From Symbiodinium microadriaticum (lineage: Eukaryota > Sar > Dinophyceae > Suessiales > Symbiodiniaceae): DNA of 64,000 nt. Numbering within the stretch: the first letter of the stretch is position 1; every line of letters starts with the position of its first letter. This document shows, one piece after another, positions 12,401 through 18,919 of the stretch. The notes below the pieces were generated by a model. It was not told the DNA's origin, searched no databases, and was given only the letters and a program-made list of their open reading frames with translations. The DNA lies in assembly GCA_001939145.1 (NCBI GenBank), contig LSRX01000421.1, positions 141,831 to 205,830 of the forward strand. Reading direction: 5' to 3'. Made by a program: the position numbers and the translations under genes.

Positions 12401-13217
12401 TCGTCGGTGGAGGTATGTTGCAAGAACTGGAATCTCGAGCTTCGTCGGGACATCTCGTGTCGGGTGGGACCACTGAGACGAAGCGTGGCAGTGACCGTGA
12501 GGTCGGCCATCAGACGATGGTCTTTCGGACGATTCGCTTCCATGGAGGATGTGGCTGACTCGAAGCATGCTGCCGCTGGATTGCGATTGGCCGCCGTGCT
12601 AGTAGCTAGCTTTTTGCGACTGCATGTCTTTGCAGACGTGTCATGTGTGTTGCCCAAGCTCAGTACCGAGGTGGACATAGACCACTTGTCCGAACAGCTG
12701 CCGCCCAAGCGCATGGACTGCGACTGCTTGTTCCTGCTGCCGGCCGGCACTGGCTCGTAGAGCACGAACAGTTTCAAGGGGCCATGGAGGTTCCTGTTCA
12801 CCGAACCCGTGCGAGGCTCTTTGCCGAGGGTGGCGTGAACCCAAGCCGGGGCAGAGAAGAAGCCTTCAACTTCACGTTCCGCGGCATCCGAGGGCGTCTG
12901 TTGCAACAGATATGCACAGTGCACTTCGGTCCTGTCTTTCATATCCAGACGTTAGATAAAGCCGATGCACCTACAGAGGTTTGCATCGGTTGAGCAGTTT
13001 GCATCCCAGGCTGCTAACACCTGCGGGGGAACTGGACATGGACATATGGGGGCTCCATCTTGAAACGTCTAGCCCAGAGCTACAGCACGAGAAGGACGGA
13101 GAGTGTAAAGATCGGCCGCAACCTAGGCTGACTTGGATGTTTGAGTTCGAAGCGGTTTGTTGTCAGGAGCGGACCCCAAGCTGGGTGAACTTCTATGGCT
13201 GGACGTCGGAACTGCAG
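3241..13217 (+). CDS. ER M28 zinc metallopeptidase (ERMP1-like), multi-exon gene
   Basis: The predicted product is an integral membrane aminopeptidase-type enzyme of family M28, ERMP1 branch. In other eukaryotes this protein sits in the ER membrane with its catalytic domain in the lumen. Exons in order give a hydrophobic N-terminal anchor (3241), the catalytic domain (3450-5540), a membrane region (5776-6513 and 9112-10708) and a lumenal C-terminal domain (10751-13217). Five metal-ligand positions are readable: H in 'SSHFDS', D in 'SDANAE', the second E of 'NGGEE', D in 'GETDYRIYRD' and H in 'GWVYHT'. At least 20 exons are visible. Introns show GC, GA and GT donors. Family membership is strongly supported. 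The true start, some membrane exons and the final stop are not resolved, and an in-frame TAG near the end leaves open that this copy is damaged. Confidence 0.88.
3450..3481 (+). CDS. M28 peptidase gene: first helix of the catalytic domain
   Basis: Reads 'GFSADRTRDV', matching the FSAERAR-type helix that opens the lumenal domain of ERMP1-like enzymes. AG acceptor at 3448-3449. The donor is GC ('gccagc' at 3482), phase 0, joining directly to the next exon and giving a helix of the usual length. Confidence 0.7.
3564..3659 (+). CDS. M28 peptidase gene: GPR-x-GS-x-NE exon
   Basis: Reads 'VLHELEACGPKYVGASGNE' then 'VCAVQAVLRQTLGW'. This is the conserved 'L..iGPR..GS..Ne..v.yL' segment of M28 ERMP1-like enzymes. 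It follows an AAG acceptor at 3561-3563. The 3' end is not certain; a GA donor near 3660 fits the phase of the next exon. Confidence 0.75.
3788..4070 (+). CDS. M28 peptidase gene: main catalytic exon
   Basis: Carries the core of the peptidase. 'ETQSASGHFYL' is followed by 'AYRNLTNVVARVRG' and then 'ALLISSHFDSAIG', which contains the first zinc ligand (His near 3936) and the HxD aspartate. 'SDANAEIAIMTELLRLF' contains the bridging Asp. The exon ends in 'VVFNFNGGE', the first of the paired glutamates. The donor after 4070 is GA ('gagtgc'). Splicing to 4298 restores the second Glu (general base and zinc ligand). All active-site positions visible here are intact. Confidence 0.9.
4298..4375 (+). 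CDS. M28 peptidase gene: HGF-HPW exon
   Basis: Exactly 26 codons in phase 0, from an AG acceptor at 4296-4297 to a GC donor ('gcaccc') at 4376. Reads 'EFILPAAHGFVTSHPWA' and then 'SELCAQINL'. This equals the family motif 'E..L..sHGFitqHpwa..v.a.iNLE'. The preceding intron (4071-4297) has a GA donor and the following one (4376-4443) is 68 bases. Confidence 0.9.
4444..4482 (+). CDS. M28 peptidase gene: GGRELLFQ exon
   Basis: A 39-base micro-exon coding 'ESAGSGGRELLFQ', the 'E..G.GG.elLFQ' motif of the family. It lies between AAG and a GT donor ('gtgcct'), in phase 0 at both ends. Joined to the previous exon it gives the expected 'INLESAGSGG'. Confidence 0.9.
4758..4810 (+). CDS. M28 peptidase gene: GP-x-x-W-x-x-x-AY exon
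   Basis: Reads 'VGPENRWIVEAYAQHAA', directly continuing 'ELLFQ' from the previous exon as the family's 'LFQ.GP..WL..aYa..a'. AG acceptor at 4756-4757. The GC donor ('gcaatc') at 4811 gives the right phase for the next exon. Confidence 0.88.
4959..5002 (+). CDS. M28 peptidase gene: PYGS-x-x-x-Q exon
   Basis: Reads 'RPYGSSISQVLFQT', matching the 'hP.gs.i.qelFq.G' segment. Starts after 'ggtgag' and ends with a GC donor at 5003 ('gcggat'). Phases fit both neighbours and rebuild 'FQTGIVPGETDY' across the splice. Confidence 0.88.
5099..5155 (+). CDS. M28 peptidase gene: IPSxTD-equivalent exon
   Basis: Reads 'GIVPGETDYRIYRDFGGIP', the family's 'g.iPsdTDfriyrdfg.ipG' motif. It carries an aspartate expected to bind the second zinc. 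The donor at 5156 is GA ('gacctt'). Joining to 5310 restores 'IPGADFAVL' in frame, which no GT donor nearby can do. Confidence 0.92.
5310..5397 (+). CDS. M28 peptidase gene: GWVYHT exon
   Basis: Reads 'ADFAVLTNGWVYHTWRDNIE' and then 'HLDFRSVQ'. It matches the '.d.Af..nGyvYHT..D..e.i...siQ' block, with the zinc-binding His in YHT. AG acceptor at 5308-5309. The GC donor at 5398 ('gcaatt') is followed by a 75-base intron. Confidence 0.92.
5473..5540 (+). CDS. M28 peptidase gene: end of catalytic domain
   Basis: Reads 'RYGDTVNDFARGLAKKLG' across the splice, the '..GeNvl.l...La' helix that closes the peptidase domain. AG acceptor at 5471-5472, GC donor ('gcaggg') at 5541. The phase fits the next exon. 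Confidence 0.85.
5776..5854 (+). CDS. M28 peptidase gene: VFFDVGG exon
   Basis: Reads 'DDVSDSAVFFDVGGTFFVEY' then 'SADLA'. It corresponds to the conserved '.avyFDvlG.f.v.Ys' segment just before the membrane region of ERMP1-like proteins. AG acceptor at 5774-5775; GA donor ('gagaac') at 5855. Confidence 0.85.
5997..6053 (+). CDS. M28 peptidase gene: transmembrane exon
   Basis: Joined in phase to 5854 it reads 'RKMHVAAAIVVLSSLHLGC', a hydrophobic helix after a basic pair, as expected at the first membrane span after the catalytic domain. The 3' end is approximate. Confidence 0.6.
   Translation, partial: ENARGCCDRCALELAPWL
6390..6513 (+). CDS. M28 peptidase gene: transmembrane exon with WPRKGW
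   Basis: Reads 'LTSPTPRKLFLAFLSSLF' then 'AAAATGALARWPRKG' and ends at a consensus donor 'gtaagc' at 6514. The helix plus a basic loop fits an ERMP1 membrane segment. The 5' boundary is a guess. The next exon of this gene is not obvious; the coding pieces immediately downstream look like a different protein. Confidence 0.55.
6807..7984 (+). CDS. Putative nested gene: small polytopic membrane protein
   Basis: A protein with its own ATG and several hydrophobic segments, of no family I can name. Exon 1 (6807 to about 6935) begins 'MASGQPLLQEQPAERQRM' and reaches 'YWEPIWYSIVKGAVTM'. Exon 2 (7044-7131) has 'TALLVTMVGLSMSYVYEL' followed by an acidic 'DDDFDGDLNDK'. Exon 3 (7241 to about 7288) has 'DLLLALTAALFVLSSHF'. 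The long last exon (from 7376) has 'FTIFYIGTAMAYGLGAIAHF' and at least four more hydrophobic stretches, open to a stop at 7982-7984. None of this resembles the M28 family. It lies between membrane exons of the M28 gene, so it may be a gene inside an intron or an unrelated segment absorbed into the peptidase. Splice joins here are less certain than in the peptidase exons. Confidence 0.55.
7985..9111. other. Intronic or intergenic DNA with GAT-rich tract
   Basis: No exon is supported here. A TGATGATGG-like run occupies about 8455-8530 and a looser GAT/GAC run about 8590-8735. An arginine/serine-rich open frame at 8749-8955 is purine-biased and overlaps open frames on the other strand, so it is not called. 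Confidence 0.5.
9112..9187 (+). CDS. M28 peptidase gene: candidate transmembrane exon
   Basis: After 'attgcag' the frame reads 'VTLLVVVMLACWSGPIVLIP' and stops at about 9187. It is hydrophobic enough for a membrane span and lies between recognised membrane exons of the peptidase. No family motif confirms it and the donor is not placed. Confidence 0.35.
9504..9586 (+). CDS. M28 peptidase gene: candidate loop exon
   Basis: Between a CAG acceptor (9501-9503) and a GT donor ('gtgcca' at 9587) the frame reads 'CLKLLGRDESLIEEGQAWAS' then 'ANRNFNW'. The composition is protein-like and it sits just before the next membrane span. It could be the loop preceding the lumenal-facing span of ERMP1-like proteins. 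No invariant residue was recognised. Confidence 0.4.
9724..9809 (+). CDS. M28 peptidase gene: transmembrane exon
   Basis: CAG acceptor at 9721-9723 and consensus donor 'gtaagt' at 9810. Reads 'GSIALASMLCLGLSLSSVAV' then 'QGSYPPLA', a membrane helix followed by a polar Tyr/Pro loop, as in the second half of the ERMP1 membrane region. Confidence 0.6.
10443..10558 (+). CDS. M28 peptidase gene: PGD-VVVA transmembrane exon
   Basis: Reads 'AAIPGDVVVAAFFGLMTG' then 'LFLSLSARFILCLQL'. ERMP1-like proteins have a helix starting with a 'P.D...a...g' signature at this point. AG acceptor at 10441-10442. Several donors are possible at the 3' end, including a GT at about 10559. Confidence 0.65.
10624..10708 (+). 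CDS. M28 peptidase gene: last transmembrane exon
   Basis: After AAG (10621-10623) the frame reads 'PVPHWATKMLCLITFAMAFG' then 'LAFLGVSG'. This is the last membrane span before the lumenal C-terminal domain. The end near 10708 is approximate. Confidence 0.65.
10751..10801 (+). CDS. M28 peptidase gene: RPKR exon, start of C-terminal domain
   Basis: Reads 'LWIFPYSYDRPKRIVY', the family's 'pys..rPKRi..qH' motif that starts the lumenal C-terminal domain. GT donor ('gtgccg') at 10802; a 63-base intron leads to 10865. Confidence 0.88.
10865..10901 (+). CDS. M28 peptidase gene: QHTAR exon
   Basis: Splicing from 10801 gives 'KRIVYQHTARSQATWTLE', matching the 'PKR...lQH..R' motif. AG acceptor at 10863-10864; a GC donor ('gccatt') at 10902 is likely. 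Confidence 0.78.
11322..11416 (+). CDS. M28 peptidase gene: C-terminal domain exon (APYGLPN)
   Basis: Reads 'DWNSLDTMRKFAPYGLPNGS' then 'EPHDNNIGTLG'. It resembles the helix and loop that follow 'DSG.W...lD' in the lumenal domain. AG acceptor at 11320-11321; the 3' end near 11416 is approximate. Confidence 0.55.
11485..11582 (+). CDS. M28 peptidase gene: PFPMKW exon
   Basis: Reads 'LYGQVPLPFPMKWLLTGGAW' followed by 'AKRSAPEVP'. It matches the '.p...P.k.l...g.wlpapp' proline/tryptophan segment of ERMP1-like C-terminal domains. Boundaries are approximate. Confidence 0.65.
11942..12030 (+). CDS. M28 peptidase gene: C-terminal beta-strand exon
   Basis: After 'ttgaag' the frame reads 'GEDLRKAHVSVRGPPNMMLV' then 'LSPRLLG'. 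This is the 'rr.hl.v.gP.hm.l.i.p' double strand of the ERMP1 C-terminal domain. The 3' limit is approximate. Confidence 0.7.
12063..12114 (+). CDS. M28 peptidase gene: candidate C-terminal exon
   Basis: Reads 'NATYKLALHCPGTWHIF' between an AG acceptor (12061-12062) and a GT donor ('gtggga' at 12115). Plausible as a beta-strand pair in the C-terminal domain, but the next exon carries a competing match, so this one is less sure. Confidence 0.45.
12151..12279. repeat. 65-bp perfect tandem duplication
   Basis: The segment beginning 'tcaattcttggaaagaacac' at 12151 is repeated base for base from 12216 and runs to about 12279. There are two copies with no spacer. It lies in an intron of the M28 gene and no coding potential is evident. 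It is either a recent slippage/duplication event or a local assembly duplication. Confidence 0.95.
12636..12812 (+). CDS. M28 peptidase gene: C-terminal exon interrupted by in-frame TAG
   Basis: After 'tttgcag' (12631-12635) the frame reads 'VLPKLSTEVDIDHLSEQLPP' and 'MDCDCLFLLPAG'. It then meets TAG at 12758-12760 and continues in the same frame as 'FKGPWRFLFTEPVRG'. The Cys-x-Cys strand followed by a Trp-x-Phe strand is what the family shows near its C-terminus. That suggests one exon broken by a stop rather than two exons. A different frame stays open from 12643 to 12993 but shows no family motif. The stop could be a sequencing error, a damaged copy, or a sign that the exon model is wrong. 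Confidence 0.5.
13167..13217 (+). CDS. M28 peptidase gene: PSWV exon near the C-terminus
   Basis: A 17-codon exon, 'ERTPSWVNFYGWTSELQ', matches the 'lP.Wv....w.s.l' motif at the very end of ERMP1-like proteins. AG acceptor at 13165-13166 and a GT donor ('gtgcta') at 13218. If the donor is not used the frame stops at 13266-13268. A last exon beyond this is not identified. Confidence 0.7.
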
Positions 13218-13689
13218 GTGCTAGTACAGCCATGGACAGTCGTAGCCGGTACAGGGGTGATTGGATGAGTAGACAAGATCAGCCCAAGCCTTGCCTTATA
13301 GACCCTGAAAGTAAGAGAGAAAGAACTGTTGTGCCGCTCGCAGCACTGACAGGTGCACCGGTGCCCTGGCAAAATTATCGCTTCCGAGGTTAGGAGTGGC
13401 AAAGGGCAAAGCAGAGAGCTGCAGACCGGAATAGTTTTGCGAGCATGCTTTGCATCCTCAATGCTGAGGATGACGCTGTGAAGCGAGCGGGAAAGCCGAA
13501 GCCGCACAGAAAATGGCCGCGGCATGCAACATGGCGTTCGGAACCTGGCCTTGTCGATGCTGGCCCTGCCTTGCAGGCGCATGCCAGGATCTGGCGGGAG
13601 CTACGCCGAAGCCCTATCGAGGATGTAGGTGTAAGAAGCGCCAGCTGCACGAAGGGCATTGATGCACATTTCATCTATGCCATCTATGT

Positions 13690-13751
13690 TCTGCAATCAG
13701 CCTTGCGCTGGAAGATGACCTGTCTGTTGTGCAAGCTGCTGAACATCCGAG
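13690..13751 (+). CDS. Giant gene: possible first A-strand exon
   Basis: Reads '[20 protein letters not shown]' up to a consensus donor 'gtacgt' at 13752. It resembles the A strand of later modules. The 5' boundary is not clear, so this could also belong to the end of the preceding gene. Confidence 0.35.
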
Positions 13752-16700
13752 GTACGTACTTACCACCAGTGAGCCAGGAGTGTTGTATGACATGATGGAC
13801 AATCCGCTGCAGCTTGCTCAGTCTTGGATTGAACTATAATTCAACTAAGCTTTGGCAAAATGGACTTCAATGAGAAGCACCGTTGTGTTGGTACTCAGGC
13901 CCATGTTGGATTCTAACGTCACCGGGCCCGGCAGTTGGAGGTTGGACGGAAACTCGAGGACTCAGACTTAGACTTGTCCTCATTCCCCTCACTGGCAGGT
14001 TCGATGTAGATGAGAACGTGACACGTGCTCCAGAGGCCATCAGCAGTCAAAGTCCATAAATTGTCAAATGCTCACGCGGAAAGAACTGTGTTGCTCAACG
14101 GCAGAGTCTAATGCCCTGGCAGAGCTTGCGGATTGCACGTCGAACGCTGTGCCAATTTGGCCCAGATCCTACGGGCGACCCACATGGTTGCGATCAACTC
14201 ATCAACTCCTGCCTCTCAGTCTGCACATTGCAGCGTAATCCTGCTGCAGCTGCTGCACGAGTCCCCGGCTCCCCACGTAGCGGCCGCATATTCAAAATCC
14301 ACGAAGGAAACTCTGGTTACGGGCTTTCTGTACTTCACGCAGCGAGTTTATCAGAACGGCTCTGCTGGGCTCTCAGGAATGCTTCAGCTGAGCTGGCTTG
14401 ATTTGGGGGTCTTGCTAGAGATTTCTGGGTTCTAGCAGGTTCTAGCACTTCAGGAGCTCCGATGTTCAGCAACCTCTGCACTCCCTTGTGCTGGTCTCGT
14501 GTGAAGAGTGATTTCCTTGATGCTAAGCTCCCCGGCACGACGCTGATGCGAGAAGATCTGAAAGTCTGGGCTTCTCAGCCGCACATAGCTGAACCAAGTC
14601 TGCGACCAGATAGTGCTTCGAGCTGTTGCGCATAGTGGCTCGGGATCTGTGCAAGGGCGTCATCTTCACAGCCTGTCGGAGCCTCTGAGAGATGTGCTTC
14701 TTTCGCCAGGATTGTGGCACGAGCTTCGACTGCGACAACCTGCAGGCCGTGCTTTGTAAGTGCAAGAGCTGCAGGAGGTGACTCGCGTGCAGGGTTGCTT
14801 TGTGGTGTCACAACAGTTTCAACATGTGCTCCTATTTGGGCTTTCAAAACATGGTAGGCACTTTTTCAGCTATGCTTGGGTCCCCCAAAATTACACGAGC
14901 CGTGCCCACCGCGCCTTTGCTGCAGCCCATGAACGACAGCGACACCGTTCTGAGCGTCTATGTGGAGCCCTGGCTCCTGCCTTAGCCATGGGATTTCCGT
15001 CGGCCGTGCGCTGGCCTTGAAAGGCTTTCCACAGTGCCACGTCCTAAAGCTTCCATGGTCCCAGACAGTGCCGCCAAGGGATGCCAGCAGCTTCGTCTTG
15101 CTTCCGGGCCTTGTGGAGTTTCGAGTTGTTCTCCCGGACGATCTGCCCCGCAGACTGAAGGCAGCGGGGACCTTCCAGGAATGCATATCCGGCAGGGACA
15201 GGGCATGAAGGAGTTGGAGTCGGCATCGAAACAGGCACAAGCAGACGCAGCCAGACTTGAGCATGTGTCTTGGCCCCTGGAAGGTCGTCGTACCCCCGTA
15301 CAGCTTCATGGGCGCAGACAGCCGACCAGGCTCGGGCCGCAGGGCAGAGTCCTTGCAGAGAGGCCATCGGATGATGGTTCCAAATGCTGCTTCGAAGCTG
15401 CTCGCAAGCTGCTCCCGCTTTCACAGGCAGCTTGCCGGGGCCCCTTGCCCAGTACGAACTGGAAATCGACACCGGCGAGGATCCCACTGTCGATATCGCG
15501 AGGCGGGAGCAGGGCAGTGCGAGGCATTGATGCGTGGACGGCTGCCTTGCCATCTTTTAGCCTTCTGACACCAGTTGACAGAAGAAGGTGAAGGATTGCC
15601 TGGAACTCTAAGGCCAAGGGTGCTCCCTGATGGCTGCTTCCCAGCGCCAGGGGCGCAGCCACTTGGCGAAAAGCGTTTTGAGACAGTTCTGTTTGTCAGG
15701 GTTTCTCCCACTGATAGTGCCGTGCCCGAGGTATGTGGCCGCCGACACGTCGATCACGATGTACTTCAGTGAGGAGGCACTGAGGGCGTCCTCAACCATG
15801 CTCAGTCTGCCTTCTGTCGAGCTGCGGTGCAAACTGTCAGCAACTGCCCCAGCATGAAGCTGAAGGCAGCTCTTTCACCAGCATTTTTCCGGCTGCATGT
15901 CTTGTGTGAATGCACCGGTCCGGTCTTGATGCAGGTCGTCGTGGGAATGGGCAGCCTTCTTTTTTGCGATGCGACGCGTTCTCACGAGGATGGGTCGGTG
16001 ATCAGTGGCCGCGAGGTGTTCCCCCCGAAGTCTGAAATCTCGAGATCCTGGCCTTCGAAATCAACGAACCTTGAAGAGAGTCGGAGCATTCTGAGCCTCG
16101 AGGATCCCGAGCGCTGTTCTTTGGCAACCTTCGCGGACGGTTCCGCCGCATCGCTGGACGTGCGCCGATTCGCCGATGTTCGGCGAAGGCAGGGCTCAGG
16201 GCCTCCACTAATATACTGTAACTTATAACCCGCCCAAAGCCTTTTGTGCAAGTGAGCGGGAACGAGCAGATACTTGAGAGGTCACTCGTGATCTAAGGAT
16301 CGTCACCTGGCGGCTGCCGCAGGTTCACTGCAGAGCATTTCTGAGTGCTGACTCGCTCGGAAGTCGGATGTGTGCAGAGCAGGAGGCTAACGGCAGACCT
16401 GGGACATCGTAGTGACGTGTATTGTCTCCTTTGCAAGCATGCCTTGCATGAAACCACGCGCATAAGAACCTGGATGCAGCACCTTTTGCACTAGGTCCTT
16501 GCCTTCGGCCAGAGCATTCGTCTGGTGATGCCGGCGACTGGTGCTGCAGATGTTGAATTCGACGATGAGGGTTTCGGCTAGAGCCAGACAAGACAGAAGC
16601 ATTTCAAGTGTCGGATAAAGTTTCTCCAATCCATGATTATGGCTGCAAGTGGCGTCACGTGTTGCTACAAGCTGACGAGAAATAGGCTGAAATAAACAAC

Positions 16701-18729
16701 ACACCTCGAACTGCTGCGTCTGAGCAGGCCACGTAGAAAAGCACGAGCGCGAAGTCTTGTAATTCGCCACTTTCTTTCGCCCGAGGAGGGCCTTTTCGTT
16801 GCAGAGGGCCGGCCGGTGGCGGCCGCGGCCTACCATGGTGGGAGTGCCTGATCTGCACTGGAAGGAACAATGATGGTGGTGAAGGTCATGGAGGAGGTAA
16901 TGATGTGAAGGTCAGGAAGCAGTAGTCCCTAGTTTTTGACTGTTCGGCAGCATGCCAGCAGCGAGATCGGCAGCAGTTGGACTGGACAGAGGGACCCTGC
17001 AGCGCAATGCATGCGGTCCCAAGTATCGGCCTTCGTTGATTGGAGGTGTTGGAGTTCCGATCTTGGTTCTTCAGGGTTCCTTCAAGACTGGAGTGGGGAG
17101 GCCACCTTCTGCTGTGCTCAACTGCCCCAAGGAGCGTGACGAACCATACTTTCACTCCTGTCGACTTACTCGGCTAGGGGGTTAGCATCCCGTCGATTAG
17201 AATAAATTAACAAAGAGCCCAGGCAAAAGGGGGCAGGGCAGGAGTGTTTGTGCAATATTGTGTGGGTCACACCAAAAGCCTGCAACACGCGGACGCAGCG
17301 TGGCCTCGTACTTAAACAATCCATTCATACAGTGTGCAGTGATACAAGCATTGCTCTTGCATAAACTCGGTTGCACCTGCAAGCGCGGGCGCTCGCACAT
17401 GCACATACCCACCCATGCGCCCACCCACCTGCCCACCCTCCTCACCTCACACCCACTCATGCGTTCATGCTCCCTCTCCGCTCCCTCACTCCCTCCCTGA
17501 CTCACTCACTTGCTCACACATGACCCACCAAAAGCAAACATAATATCCTCGAAGAGGCACCCTGTGCACGGATCAATGAGATAGATCCATGCGGAACTGA
17601 GATATGGGGATCGAGTAGCTCATGTAGCTCCGTGCGGAGTAGGACTAGGATATATCTGCACACAACATACAATGCTTCATCAGGACTGTTATAATTGTTG
17701 CCCGACTGTTGTCATTCTGGTTATTCACATATACATTTGCATAATCCTTAGTTTTGTTGGGCTCTTTGTTCCTTTGTGCGTGATTCCTATCATCAATGCT
17801 GCCATGAGCGTGGGCCGTGCTGCTTCTTCAGCGTTCCGTTTGAGGTTTCTCCATCCAAGAGGGCGACATCATCCCTCCAGCATCAAAGCTGCAGATATGC
17901 ATTGGCTTAACGTAGGGCTGCGACATGATCGGGAGACTGTGACGAGACTGTTGGGCCCAGTCCGGTGCGCGACGCTCTCCTCGCGAAAGTAACGATTTAA
18001 GTCGCAGTGGGGCTTGCTTGCTTCAGATGCTTCCTCTCTTCAGGTGGTACTCGCTGTGCAGATCACAGAGACTTGCCTGCCTTTGAGAACCTGCCATCGA
18101 AAGGGTGCAGCATGCTAGGCAACTTGCAGCACAGCTAAGCCCGTGGGCGAAACCCGGCACCTTCCGAAGTTCTCAGGAAGAGCCGCACGGCACGGTGACA
18201 CTGATCTTCTCAGAGGCTGTCATGTTCGAGGGTGCGATTGGCAACAGAGGACCTGCTTGCGCCATGATCAGGTCCAGCATAACGTCGCAGCGAAAGTTTG
18301 ATGTTTCAGAGTGGCCTAAACGCCCATATCATCGCTCTTGCTGCCCGCATCGCAGCATCAACAGCAAGGGAGGAACATCAGCAGCAGCGCACTTTAAACG
18401 TCATCCTCTTCCTGCCACCACGACGACAAACGCCACCGCCACGACGACGACCTCTCCCTCCTGCTCCTCTCCTACACTGCTCTTGCTGATTTGCTCTAAG
18501 TTTTTTGCACAGAGTCTACCCCACCAGGGTTGAGGATGTTTTGGATTCAGGGTTGTGGGTTTCGGTGAGGCACACAACTTTGGGGTTGGCCGATTACTAC
18601 TACTGCTACCAGCATTACTAGCTCACCAGTACTGGCTGGTACTAGCAATAGTACAGGTACTTGTGCTAGTACTACTACGTCTTACCTCTGCTGCTGCTGC
18701 TGCTACTACTACTACTACTACTACTACTC

Positions 18730-18786
<57 letters not shown>

Positions 18787-18792
18787 GTACTC

Positions 18793-18846
<54 letters not shown>

Positions 18847-18864
18847 CTACTGCTGCTACTACTG

Positions 18865-18919
<55 letters not shown>

